Positions 55,139 to 63,602 of a stretch of DNA of 64,000 nt are shown here, one piece after another. The position numbers were made by a program, and so were the translations under genes. This DNA comes from Bacteroidota bacterium (GTDB taxonomy: Bacteria > Bacteroidota > Bacteroidia > Bacteroidales > Porphyromonadaceae), in NCBI GenBank assembly GCA_023396255.1, contig JAEWWU010000015.1:22009-86008 (forward strand), read 5' to 3'. The number at the start of each line of letters is the position of its first letter. Position 1 is the first letter of the stretch. Below the pieces are notes generated by a model. It ran no database searches. It was not told the DNA's origin and was given only the letters and a program-made list of their open reading frames with translations.

Positions 55139-55148
55139 GTGTACTTTA

Positions 55149-55430
55149 TTATTTTTCGTCGGTAAAAAGAGCCGTAAAAATCTTAGAAGGTTTGAATGTG
55201 GGAACCTTATGTTTGGGTATAATGATGGTTGTTTGCTTAGAAATGTTGCGAGCTGTTTTCTCGGCTCGTTCGCGAACCACGAAACTACCAAAGCCTCGCA
55301 AAAACACGTCATTTCCTTGAACCATAGACTCTTTTATTGTATCCATAAACAGTTCAACCACTTGAGTAACATCTTTTCGATCTATTCCCGTCTTCTTTGC
55401 AATATCGTTTATTACATCGGCCTTAGTCAT
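55149..55430 (-). CDS. HU family DNA-binding protein
   Basis: 93 residues. Full HU fold: MTKADVINDIAKKTGIDRKDV helix, then VFLRGFGSFVVRERAEKTARN, where the GFGSF turn is diagnostic, then the arm and the C-terminal helix KPSKIFTALF. It compacts and bends DNA as a dimer. First gene of the unit leading to rng, recR and ligA. Confidence 0.96.
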   Translation of the reverse strand: MTKADVINDIAKKTGIDRKDVTQVVELFMDTIKESMVQGNDVFLRGFGSFVVRERAEKTARNISKQTTIIIPKHKVPTFKPSKIFTALFTDEK

Positions 55431-55476
55431 ACTATACTTCTTCTTTTATTTTGTTTGGTTCTCTTTTTTCATTCTG

Positions 55477-55484
55477 CAAATATA
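55477..55484 (-). promoter_or_regulatory. Predicted -7 element for the HU gene
   Basis: Minus-strand TATATTTG (plus CAAATATA), 46 bp before the ATG. No well-spaced TTG was found. Confidence 0.45.
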
Positions 55485-55924
55485 TAGCTTTTATTTGACT
55501 AATTAGTAGGATATTACAAAGATTTCCGCTGATTTTAAACCATTCTTTCACAAGATCAGAAGGGATTTATTTGCCTATATTTTCCTCCATTTCTTTTGTC
55601 AATTAAACATAATACAACTTATAATTAGTATGAAAGGAAAGTGGGAGGAAAATTTTTATTCAAGGAAAAAAAAAAGTCTTTTTCCTTTTTTTACTCAAAA
55701 CGAAAAATAGTATTCTGATGAGCGAACTAATTTGAAAGATTCGAGAAGATTGTAGGTATTTCGGGGTTGTAGAAAAAACATTTGAACCAAAGGGAATAAA
55801 CTTGCCTCAGATGAAGCTGCCTATTATTTTTGAAGAAAATCTTTCCCCGTGCTCTTAAAATTTTTTCGTAGAAATTTATTGCACAATAATGATCAATTGT
55901 ATTTTCTGAGGGGGGTAATAGATG

Positions 55925-55981
55925 ATAATTCCCTACTAATGAAAATTAGCTTGGAAAGAATTTTTATTTGCAGGGAATTAT
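55925..55981. repeat. Dispersed intergenic palindromic repeat, copy D
   Basis: Exactly the same 57-bp architecture as copy A: ATAATTCCCT, 37 bp, AGGGAATTAT. The centre is diverged (GCTTGGAAAGAA against TCTTGGACGGAA) and quasi-palindromic, so orientation is uncertain. Confidence 0.8.
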
Positions 55982-56046
55982 TGAGGGAAATCACCTAAAG
56001 AAATTTAGGTGATGTGAGGATAACTGCCGCCTTTGCGAAAATAATA

Positions 56047-56088
56047 AAGAAGGCTGTATCATAAATTGGAAAATGACACAGCCTTCTT
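56047..56088 (-). terminator. Inverted repeat, probable terminator after the YitT gene
   Basis: A 16-bp stem (AAGAAGGCTGTGTCAT with ATGATACAGCCTTCTT on the minus strand, one G-U pair) with a 10-nt loop, followed by TATTATTTTC. It begins about 20 bp after the stop at 56110. Confidence 0.7.
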
Positions 56089-56109
56089 CTATACTGAATT
56101 TATTGAAAC

Positions 56110-57096
56110 CTATAAGAGTTTCTTTCTCTTTCTGGACCACAATCCGTAAACTTCGCTTACTGAATTTGCGGTTATGAATGTGTGAAGTTTCTCTTTATCA
56201 ATAAAGGTCATCAGCTTGGTGAATTCATCTCTAGTTAAAAGAACCTCAACCTCCATACTTTTTTCGTTGGAGTATCCACCAATAACCTCGTGAAGTGTAA
56301 CTCCCCTTTGTATTTCATTGACAATAAATTGACGCAATTTTTCGTGATCTTTAGAGATGATACAGACTCTCGTTTTGGAACTTAATCCACTCATAAAGTG
56401 CGTAATAACCATTCCGTTGAACCACGTTCCTATTAGACCTATAATAACCAAGCCAACGGGATTGATAGTGAAAGCAGTACAGCAGATAAGGAAACCCGCA
56501 ACAGTCACAGCGTTTCCCAAATTAACATTAAAATATTTGTTGATGATTTTTGCCAAAATATCTAATCCTCCGGTAGACGCATTGATCATAAAAAGGACAG
56601 TTTGCGCTCCACTAAGAATAACAACAAAGCACAAGAGATCGAACCAAGGATTTACAACGGATATGTTTCCTACCACATTTCCTACACTGTCTAAAACCTG
56701 TTGATGAGTGGTGAATATAGACTCTTTCATAGGGATAATCTTGTTAAAAAGATCAACAAATGGCCCTAAAATCAAGGCAGTATAAACCGTTTTTGCACCA
56801 AACTCATTCCCAATCAATAAGAAAGAAAGGACAAGAAGTATTGCATTGATTACAAAGATGATAGTACCGACCCCTATTCCCGGAATCCATTGAGCCACGA
56901 CCAACGAAAGCCCCGTTATAGAGCCAACAATCAATTTACTGGGAATAAGAAAAAAGTGAATCCCAGCAGCGGTTACGATCATCCCCAACGTCATAATGAT
57001 TAATTCAACCCAAAATTTTCTTGTTTTTAAGAGGGCTAAGATCATTGCAGGTGCTTCTTTTGCTTTTTGCAGTAGCACATTTTGTACATTACTCAT
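56110..57096 (-). CDS. YitT family membrane protein (DUF161-DUF2179)
   Basis: 328 residues. Five to six hydrophobic helices across about residues 30-225 (IIMTLGMIVTAAGIHFFLIP and others), then a soluble C-terminal DUF2179 domain (TRVCIISKDHEKLRQFIVNEI; GVTLHEVIGGYSNEK). The family has no proven function. It is a single-gene unit with its own -7 element and terminator. Confidence 0.9.
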   Translation of the reverse strand: MSNVQNVLLQKAKEAPAMILALLKTRKFWVELIIMTLGMIVTAAGIHFFLIPSKLIVGSITGLSLVVAQWIPGIGVGTIIFVINAILLVLSFLLIGNEFGAKTVYTALILGPFVDLFNKIIPMKESIFTTHQQVLDSVGNVVGNISVVNPWFDLLCFVVILSGAQTVLFMINASTGGLDILAKIINKYFNVNLGNAVTVAGFLICCTAFTINPVGLVIIGLIGTWFNGMVITHFMSGLSSKTRVCIISKDHEKLRQFIVNEIQRGVTLHEVIGGYSNEKSMEVEVLLTRDEFTKLMTFIDKEKLHTFITANSVSEVYGLWSRKRKKLL

Positions 57097-57196
57097 ACCT
57101 AAATATCTATTGTTTTTATTTTATATCAACTTGAACTTTTGCCTATTTTCGTTCATCTGCCGTTCCTCTCCTACCAATTCATTGTAATAGGGCGCA

Positions 57197-57204
57197 CAAA
57201 GGTA
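57197..57204 (-). promoter_or_regulatory. Predicted -7 element for the YitT gene
   Basis: Minus-strand TACCTTTG (plus CAAAGGTA), about 100 bp upstream of the ATG at 57096. A TTG lies 23 nt further upstream, a loose spacing. Confidence 0.4.
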
Positions 57205-57259
57205 ACCCAATTTCTATTGAGAAAACACAAAATGGAGAATTTATATTTGGAAAGATGTC

Positions 57260-59257
57260 TTATTCTTCGGGAGGAAGCCGATCTCGCAACAAGTCAGCCT
57301 TATCGGGTTCGTCTAACAAATCGTATATTTCGATCAATAACAGGTAAGGCTCTCTTTTTCCGGGATTTAAAGCAATTGCAGCCAATAGATGAACAATAGC
57401 AGACTCTTCTGCACCCTCTGCTACAAAAGCTTTAGCCAACGCCATACGTGTAGAAATATTGGACGGAGCTAATTTAAAGGCCTCTTTCGCTACCTTTAGA
57501 GCTTCTCGAGGGGAATTTTCTGCCAGTAAATCAACTTTGGCACAAAGGGCCTCAATATTGCGAGGATTTAATCTCAACGCCTTATCGTAGTTTTTAAGAG
57601 CAGCCTTTTTACTGTCTTTCATTTGCTTACACATATTCCCCAACTCGACATATTCATTAGAAAGCTCAGCCAAAAAGGTTTTCTGCTTGTTCAATTCTGT
57701 TCGTAATTTCCTAATATCTGTCTGTAGTTGAGCAAAGGATCCTACCTTATGTCGTATTAGCCTACGATAGCGTTCCTCTTTCAGAACCTCCGGATATGAT
57801 TGCAGTCCCTGCAAAAAAGATTCTGTAGATTCTGAAAAATGCTTACTATCCCATAATTTGGAAGCTTTTATAAAGAACGACTCTGCTCGTGCTCGAGTTA
57901 AAGCTGTTTTTATCTGTTCTTTATCATTCGCTTTTTTGTAAAAATCGCCAACTTCCGAGCTAACTATGATATCATATGGGAGAATTTCTTTGTGCAACGT
58001 TATCCCATCTAATGTTCGGCAACGGCTTAATGCTACATAGGCTTGTCCTTTGGCGAAGGAACCGCTAAAAAGATCTATCCGAACATTGTCAAAAGTTAGT
58101 CCTTGACTTTTGTGTACGGTTATGGCCCAAGCCGTTTTTAGAGGAAGCTGAGTAAAGGTACCCAAAATCTCTTCCTTAATCTCTCGAGTCTTGGCTTCAA
58201 ATGTGTACCTCTTATTCTTCCACTCAAAGAGGGAAACGTCAACAGAGTCTCCATTTTCAAGGATTACGGATACTCCCCTCTTACTTTCGTCTATTGATTC
58301 AATAACCCCAAGAGTGCCATTAACCCAACGGTGATCTGGATCATTGGCAACAAACATTATTTGGGCGTTTACTTTGAGGGATAATTCTTTGTCTGTAGGC
58401 AAACTTCGCTCAGAAAATTCGCCTTTTATTTCTCCCTCAAAAGTGTATTCGTCGCCTTCTATACAATTGAGATGGCGTGCATTAATGCTGCTTGCCGCAT
58501 CTTTTCTCGTTGTTAGGGTTATTTCCAATTTATTGGAATCGAAAAGGTTGTTTTCTGTGAGTTGAAGATTTTGAGAAGGAAAATACCGTTCATTGAGTTG
58601 GCGTAAATCCTCCGGGGTTTGTGCTCCAAGCCTAATCCTATCCAAAAGATCGATGAAATGACTATCCTTTTGGCGATATACCTTGTGCAATTCAATTGTA
58701 ATGAGAGGTTTCTGGTTGAAAACGTGGGCATTGAAGAAATAAGGCGAAGAGTAAAAGTTTTTCAGTATTCCCCATTCATCTGCAGGTACAACAGGCTCAA
58801 TTTGATACAAGTCGCCAACAAAAAGCATCTGTACTCCACCAAAAGGTAAGTAAGAGCACTGCCTTATTAGTCTTAAGCTAAGATCTATGGCATCCAAAAT
58901 ATCTGCACGAACCATAGATACCTCATCAATAATGATCAGATCTAAGCTCTTGATGAGTTTAACTTGCTGCTTCCTAAAACGTTTGGATGTCGTTTCTTTC
59001 AAGTTGCTATCCCCGGGAAGAAATGGTCGAATGGGAAGTTTGAAAAAGGAATGAATGGTTTGCCCTTCCACATTGATGGCAGCCAATCCTGTGGGAGCCA
59101 ATATGACGTGCTTCTTTTTTGTTTTGTGTGAAAAGTACCGAACAAATGTCGATTTTCCCGTTCCTGCCTTTCCTGACAGAAAAATGGAATCTGATGTTTC
59201 GTTGAGTAGGTTCTCTGCATCTTGCAGTTCCGGGTTATCCCAATCCAAAACTTTCAT
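57260..59257 (-). CDS. Pif1-type helicase with C-terminal tetratricopeptide repeats
   Basis: 665 residues. Superfamily 1B helicase: Walker A SGKAGTGKST at 28-37, LAPTGLAAINVEGQTIHSFF, Walker B IIIDEVSMV near 108-116, GDLYQIEPVV, and the late motif TVHKSQGLTFDNV with YVALSRCR. From about residue 440 the helicase ends and a helical region begins, with TPR-like units near 545-645 (AALKNYDKALRLNPRNIEAL). 5'-3' unwinding of DNA or G-quadruplexes is the family activity. Gene order: proS-queC-this gene. The TPR tail may recruit a partner; that is inference. Confidence 0.9.
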   Translation of the reverse strand: MKVLDWDNPELQDAENLLNETSDSIFLSGKAGTGKSTFVRYFSHKTKKKHVILAPTGLAAINVEGQTIHSFFKLPIRPFLPGDSNLKETTSKRFRKQQVKLIKSLDLIIIDEVSMVRADILDAIDLSLRLIRQCSYLPFGGVQMLFVGDLYQIEPVVPADEWGILKNFYSSPYFFNAHVFNQKPLITIELHKVYRQKDSHFIDLLDRIRLGAQTPEDLRQLNERYFPSQNLQLTENNLFDSNKLEITLTTRKDAASSINARHLNCIEGDEYTFEGEIKGEFSERSLPTDKELSLKVNAQIMFVANDPDHRWVNGTLGVIESIDESKRGVSVILENGDSVDVSLFEWKNKRYTFEAKTREIKEEILGTFTQLPLKTAWAITVHKSQGLTFDNVRIDLFSGSFAKGQAYVALSRCRTLDGITLHKEILPYDIIVSSEVGDFYKKANDKEQIKTALTRARAESFFIKASKLWDSKHFSESTESFLQGLQSYPEVLKEERYRRLIRHKVGSFAQLQTDIRKLRTELNKQKTFLAELSNEYVELGNMCKQMKDSKKAALKNYDKALRLNPRNIEALCAKVDLLAENSPREALKVAKEAFKLAPSNISTRMALAKAFVAEGAEESAIVHLLAAIALNPGKREPYLLLIEIYDLLDEPDKADLLRDRLPPEE

Positions 59258-59292
59258 ACTTACAAGATCATTTGGCTTCTTTCAAAAAAAGA

Positions 59293-59970
59293 TTAGAGCA
59301 TATAAATTGTAGGATCAGCTATTCCCGTTTCTCTAAAAGCAGCCTTTCGTTCTCTACAAGTAGCACACTCTCCACAATGCTTCTCTCCACCGCAATAACA
59401 GCTATAGGTGTATTCGTATGGGACACTCAGACAATTACCTCGCTGCACAATATCAGCTTTTGACAGAAGGGTATAGGGTGCTATGAGTTTTACGTTATTA
59501 CTTGTCCCCTGCTCTATGGCAATGCTCATCGGCTTTACAAAACTTTCTCTACAATCCGGATAGATAAAATGGTCTCCAAAATGATTAGCTATAAGAATAT
59601 ACTTCAAGTTAGAACTTTCTGCCATTCCTGCTAGTATACTCAGCATTATACCATTACGAAAAGGAACCACTGTCGAGGCCATATTGTCGGCATCATACTC
59701 GGCTTTAGGAATACTTCCCTGCCCCATCAATAGATTGCTGACAAAGTTCTCTTCAACAAAAGATAGTGATATTGTTTTGTGTTCAATATTCAAGAGTTTG
59801 CATAGACGGGAAGCGCAAGAAATCTCTTGTTTATTATGCTTTGATCCGTAGTCAAAACTTACAGCCAAAGCAACTCCATCCCTATATTCATACAAAAGAG
59901 TGCTACTATCAAGCCCTCCGGAGAGGGAGATAATGGCACTCTTTCGTGGAATATTCTCTTTTACCATCAC
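59293..59970 (-). CDS. queC: 7-cyano-7-deazaguanine synthase QueC
   Basis: 225 residues. N-type ATP pyrophosphatase motif SLSGGLDSST at about 14-23 and four zinc cysteines at the C-terminus (CYCGGEKHCGECATC). It converts 7-carboxy-7-deazaguanine to preQ0, a queuosine precursor. Its start lies 3 bp after the proS stop. No other queuosine genes are in the window. Confidence 0.95.
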   Translation of the reverse strand: MMVKENIPRKSAIISLSGGLDSSTLLYEYRDGVALAVSFDYGSKHNKQEISCASRLCKLLNIEHKTISLSFVEENFVSNLLMGQGSIPKAEYDADNMASTVVPFRNGIMLSILAGMAESSNLKYILIANHFGDHFIYPDCRESFVKPMSIAIEQGTSNNVKLIAPYTLLSKADIVQRGNCLSVPYEYTYSCYCGGEKHCGECATCRERKAAFRETGIADPTIYML

Positions 59971-59973
59971 TTT

Positions 59974-61458
59974 TTAGTACGAACGAGCTATAAGTACGCG
60001 TCTCTTGGACGGTTTTCCAGTCACCATACAAAAACCTGATTCTTCGGGAATATCGTCTGGAACACAACGAATCGTGGCTTTTGTTTCTTCTTTTATTCGC
60101 TCTTCTGTTTCCGGAGTACCATCCCAGTGACATAGAAAGAAACCACCGTCTTCTATACGTTGCTTAAATTCCTCGTAGCTGTCGCAGATATAGGTATGTT
60201 CTTGGCGCATCTGCAAAGCTTTGTTGTAGATATTGCTTTGTATATCTTGCAATAATTGTTTGATGTATTGCTCTATTCCTTCGAGAGGGAGGGTTTCTTT
60301 GGTTAAGGTATCTCTACGAGCCACTTCTACCGTTCCGTTTTCTAGATCCCTTGCTCCCATAGCCAACCGAACAGGTACTCCTTTCATTTCATACTCGGCA
60401 AATTTCCATCCGGGTTTCTTGTTGTCATTATCATCGACTTTTACAGAGATATCCATCTTTCGCAATTGTTCGGCTATTTTATCTGCTTCTTGCTTAATTT
60501 GTTGTAACTGTTCTTCACTCTTGTAGATGGGAACAATCACAACTTGAATGGGGGCTAATGTTGGGGGCAAAACCAATCCGTTGTCATCGCTGTGGGTCAT
60601 AATAAGTGCTCCCATAAGACGAGTAGACACCCCCCAAGAGGTCGCCCAAACATAATCCCTTTTCCCCGTTTTATCCAAGAAAGTCACATCAAAGGCTTTT
60701 GCAAAATTTTGTCCTAAAAAGTGGGATGTACCTGATTGCAAGGCTTTGCCGTCTTGCATCATTGCCTCTATTGTGTAAGTGTCTATAGCTCCAGCAAAAC
60801 GTTCGCTTTCGCTTTTAACGCCGGTTACAACCGGAATGGCAAGGAAGTCTTTGGCAAAAGTGGCATATACCTGCAACATACGTTCAGCTTCTTCTACGGC
60901 TTCCTCTTTCGTTGCGTGGGCTGTATGTCCCTCTTGCCATAAAAATTCAGCAGTTCGTAAAAACAAACGCGTACGCATCTCCCAACGAACAACATTGGCC
61001 CACTGGTTACACAGAATAGGTAAGTCTCTATAACTCTGGATCCAATTCTTGTACGTACTCCAAATTATAGTTTCAGAAGTAGGGCGCACAATTAGCTCTT
61101 CCTCTAATTTTGCCTCCGGATCAACAACCACTCCCTTTCCATTTGGATCAGACATAAGACGATAGTGTGTAACAACAGCACACTCTTTGGCAAAACCTTC
61201 TACGTGATCAGCCTCTTTACTGAGGTAACTTTTGGGAATAAAAAGCGGAAAATAAGCATTCGTATGACCAGTTTCCTTAAACATACGATCCAACTCTTTT
61301 TGCATCTTTTCCCAGATAGCATATCCATACGGCTTTATGACCATACAGCCACGAACGGCCGAATTCTCGGCCAAATCAGCTTTAGTTACCAAATCTTGGT
61401 ACCACTGAGAATAGTTCTCACAACGTGAAGTGAGTTCTTTGATTTCCTTTTTTGCCAT
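59974..61458 (-). CDS. proS: Prolyl-tRNA synthetase (archaeal/eukaryote-like type)
   Basis: 494 residues from the ATG at 61458 (MAKKEIKELTSRCENYSQWY); the frame extends to 61527 but covers the predicted promoter. Class II motifs: IVRPTSETIIW, then VVRWEMRTRLFLRTAEFLWQEGHTAH, and SHFLGQNFAKAFD. It lacks the large editing insert of the E. coli type and has the C-terminal domain of the shorter archaeal-like class. Confidence 0.97.
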   Translation of the reverse strand: MAKKEIKELTSRCENYSQWYQDLVTKADLAENSAVRGCMVIKPYGYAIWEKMQKELDRMFKETGHTNAYFPLFIPKSYLSKEADHVEGFAKECAVVTHYRLMSDPNGKGVVVDPEAKLEEELIVRPTSETIIWSTYKNWIQSYRDLPILCNQWANVVRWEMRTRLFLRTAEFLWQEGHTAHATKEEAVEEAERMLQVYATFAKDFLAIPVVTGVKSESERFAGAIDTYTIEAMMQDGKALQSGTSHFLGQNFAKAFDVTFLDKTGKRDYVWATSWGVSTRLMGALIMTHSDDNGLVLPPTLAPIQVVIVPIYKSEEQLQQIKQEADKIAEQLRKMDISVKVDDNDNKKPGWKFAEYEMKGVPVRLAMGARDLENGTVEVARRDTLTKETLPLEGIEQYIKQLLQDIQSNIYNKALQMRQEHTYICDSYEEFKQRIEDGGFFLCHWDGTPETEERIKEETKATIRCVPDDIPEESGFCMVTGKPSKRRVLIARSY

Positions 61459-61488
61459 ATTCGTTTGTAAAAACTTTTCAATTGCTCG

Positions 61489-61496
61489 CAAAGGTA
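61489..61496 (-). promoter_or_regulatory. Predicted -7 element for proS
   Basis: Minus-strand TACCTTTG (plus CAAAGGTA), 30 bp before the ATG at 61458. Confidence 0.45.
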
Positions 61497-61509
61497 ACAA
61501 TTTATTTAG

Positions 61510-61517
61510 TAGCTTTG
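61510..61517 (+). promoter_or_regulatory. Predicted -7 element for the cardiolipin-synthase-like gene
   Basis: TAGCTTTG matches TAnnTTTG, 30 bp before the ATG at 61548. It faces away from the proS element in an 89-bp divergent gap. Confidence 0.45.
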
Positions 61518-61547
61518 AGAGAATCATTTAACTCATACTAGCATAGG

Positions 61548-62996
61548 ATGTCTCCCAGTTCGATCATCTATTCGGTTGTTATGACCATTTATTTGCTCTC
61601 TATTATCGGAGTCATTACAGTCATCATTAGCGAAAATAGGAGTCCGGTAAGAGCCCTTCCTTGGATTATTGTGATTCTGTTTGTTCCTGTTGTAGGCATA
61701 TTGTTTTATTTGCATTTTGGTGTAAACGTTCGCCGTATTCGTCTTATCAGCAATAAAACCTTCAAGAGGTTATCCTGCATTCCTCGCTCGGCGTTGTTAA
61801 GGGGAAATGAACACAGTTTGGCCACTTCCAAAAGTTTTATCCAACTATATACGCTGATCAAAAAATCATCGAATGCACCCATCACTCATTCAAGCTCGAT
61901 AGAAGTTATAACCTCAGGAGAAGAATACCTCAACGCGTTGGTAGATACTTTGGGTAAGGCTCGGCACCACATTCATTTACAGGGGTACCGACTGCACGAT
62001 GACCACACGGGAAAAACGATCTGTGATTTATTGTGTACTAAAGCTGAAGAAGGAGTTGAAGTTTGCATTCTTTACGATAAGGTTGGTTCTCGACGTAATC
62101 AAAAGATATTTCGAAAAAAATTACGTAAATCTGGTATTGCCGTACATCCTTTTATGAAGGTCAAATTTCCATTTTTGGCAGGAAAAGTAAATTATCGTAA
62201 CCATCGCAAAATTGTAATTGTGGATGGGGAAGCAGGTTTCATTGGAAATATGGACTTGGAAGATCGTTTTTTATACACTCGTTCTCCAAACAAGACTTCT
62301 GCTCTTCAACTCAAACTATCCGGGGATGCAGTATATAGGCTACAGCAAGTATTTTTAATTGACTTATACATATCGGGTAAGCATACCATAAATACCAAGG
62401 AGTATTATAACAATAGGCAAGAAAAACCGATGGGGCAAAATCTATCTTCAACCTACCCTATGCAAATTGTGACATCTTCTCCTACCGATTTTTGGAGTTG
62501 TATGGAACAATATTTAACCCAAGTTATACTCAATGCAAAAGAAGAGATACTCATTGAGACCCCCGTTTTGATTCCGACCGATCAGCTGCAACAAGCTCTT
62601 GTTAGTGCGGCTTTATCTGGAGTTCGTGTGCACCTACTACTTCCTCGAAAGATGTCTTCGTTGTTCCCCAAGATAGCTTCTCGATCTTTTTTCAAAGAGT
62701 TGAATAATGCAGGTATTCTTATCTATTATGCTCCGGAAGGGTATAGAAATGTACAATATCTCGTTGTGGACTCGGCATTGAGTATTGTTGGTACTTCTCG
62801 ATTAGATTTTAGAAGTTTTGAAAACAATTTTGAGATTGATTCCTTCATATATGGGGAGAGCTTTGCCTCCCAGCTTAAGAGCTTATTTTGGCAGACACAA
62901 AGCAAAAGTATCCTCGTGGATACTTCACTTACAAAAAAAAGCCCCATAAAATATTTAACACAGCGCATAATAAGGCTTCTAACTCCTCTAATTTAA
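61548..62996 (+). CDS. Cardiolipin-synthase-like phospholipase D family protein with degenerate second HKD motif
   Basis: 482 residues: two N-terminal membrane helices (about 8-28 and 36-56) and two PLD domains, as in bacterial Cls. The first HKD motif is intact (His219, Lys221, Asp226 in NHRKIVIVD). In the second, the His and Lys positions are Asn401 and Gln403 (NVQYLVVD) while Asp408 and the following GTSRLDFRSF are kept. Cls enzymes are expected to need both motifs, so this may be an inactive or altered paralog. Other cls genes are not in the window. Confidence 0.88.
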   Translation: MSPSSIIYSVVMTIYLLSIIGVITVIISENRSPVRALPWIIVILFVPVVGILFYLHFGVNVRRIRLISNKTFKRLSCIPRSALLRGNEHSLATSKSFIQLYTLIKKSSNAPITHSSSIEVITSGEEYLNALVDTLGKARHHIHLQGYRLHDDHTGKTICDLLCTKAEEGVEVCILYDKVGSRRNQKIFRKKLRKSGIAVHPFMKVKFPFLAGKVNYRNHRKIVIVDGEAGFIGNMDLEDRFLYTRSPNKTSALQLKLSGDAVYRLQQVFLIDLYISGKHTINTKEYYNNRQEKPMGQNLSSTYPMQIVTSSPTDFWSCMEQYLTQVILNAKEEILIETPVLIPTDQLQQALVSAALSGVRVHLLLPRKMSSLFPKIASRSFFKELNNAGILIYYAPEGYRNVQYLVVDSALSIVGTSRLDFRSFENNFEIDSFIYGESFASQLKSLFWQTQSKSILVDTSLTKKSPIKYLTQRIIRLLTPLI

Positions 62997-63138
62997 GATT
63001 AAATGGAGAATCCGAAAATAGATTTGATAAAATTTATTGGTTATTTGTTTGACTAAGTTACGAAAAGAGTGTAATTTATTGGAAATGAGCGTAGGTTAAT
63101 TGCTCATGATAGTAATAGGTTACGATTTAGTTAGTTAT

Positions 63139-63198
63139 CTACTGCATCATCCTTCTGCGCATTGCGTAACCTTCAAAGAACTCTTCGTATGCAAAAGT
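63139..63198 (-). pseudogene. Possible 3' end of an interrupted gene
   Basis: On the minus strand the frame runs TFAYEEFFEGYAMRRRMMQ then TAG at 63139-63141. This stretch looks coding-like, while its upstream continuation (beyond 63200) is low-complexity and basic. If the element border is at the 63191-63200 core, this is the tail of a host gene cut by insertion. I cannot name the family. Confidence 0.25.
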
Positions 63199-63200
63199 AA
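63191..63200 (-). other. Possible attachment-site core of a CTnDOT-type element
   Basis: Minus-strand TTACTTTTGC matches the IntDOT core consensus GTANNTTTGC at seven of eight fixed positions and sits just before the composition change. The other end is outside the window, so no repeat test is possible. Confidence 0.3.
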
Positions 63201-63209
63201 CAATAAAAC

Positions 63210-63243
63210 GGGAGATTTTGAAATGAATCTCCCTAATTTTTTT
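63210..63243 (+). terminator. Hairpin with T-run near the element border
   Basis: An 8-bp stem GGGAGATT/AATCTCCC, loop TTGAAATG, then TAA and seven T on the plus strand. It is more than 200 bp after the Cls-like gene, so it may belong to the element edge. Confidence 0.6.
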
Positions 63244-63275
63244 CTTCTCATACAAGTTTTTCCGTAAAAGCGGTT

Positions 63276-63602
63276 TTATCCGTCGGTACACCATCGCCCA
63301 AAAGGATTTTGAACGGACGTATGCCGACTGCCGCATAAGCGGCGAAAAGGGCTTTGCCTCACGCCTAAACAACAGTTTAGACTGATGATGCAAGGCCCAT
63401 TTCTTTTGTGCTTATGCCAAAGAGGTGCTTTTACGGGTTCGCAGATGATTTCTTTTTCCGCTGTTCCTTTGAGCCGTAAGCGGAAAGCCGTGTCTGACCG
63501 CCCGATCCATAAATGGAACAAGCCGTCATGCACGGCAGGCAAACCGGGAAGAATGATTTTATCCGTCAGACCGGACACGCTCGGACAGACATATAAAATC
63601 AT
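63276..63602 (-). CDS. Hypothetical frame in the element edge, doubtful
   Basis: 108 codons (begins MILYVCPSVSGLTDK). I have an impression of similar short hypothetical proteins annotated at the edge of Bacteroides transfer regions, but the frame has no domain and lies in sequence full of inverted repeats. It may well be non-coding. Confidence 0.25.
   Translation of the reverse strand: MILYVCPSVSGLTDKIILPGLPAVHDGLFHLWIGRSDTAFRLRLKGTAEKEIICEPVKAPLWHKHKRNGPCIISLNCCLGVRQSPFRRLCGSRHTSVQNPFGRWCTDG

Larger units (their letters stand above)
55431..56109. other. Gene-free region between HU and the YitT gene
   Basis: 679 bp. Contains the HU -7 element, repeat copy D (55925-55981) and an inverted repeat/terminator at 56047-56088. 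The part 55560-55920 is AT-rich with poly-A/T runs and no credible frame. Confidence 0.7.
62997..63269. other. Non-coding AT-rich stretch at the chromosome/element border
   Basis: Ends with a possible IntDOT-type core (63191-63200) and a hairpin with T-run (63210-63243). A minus-strand frame fragment is treated separately. Composition changes to higher GC from about 63270. Confidence 0.6.
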
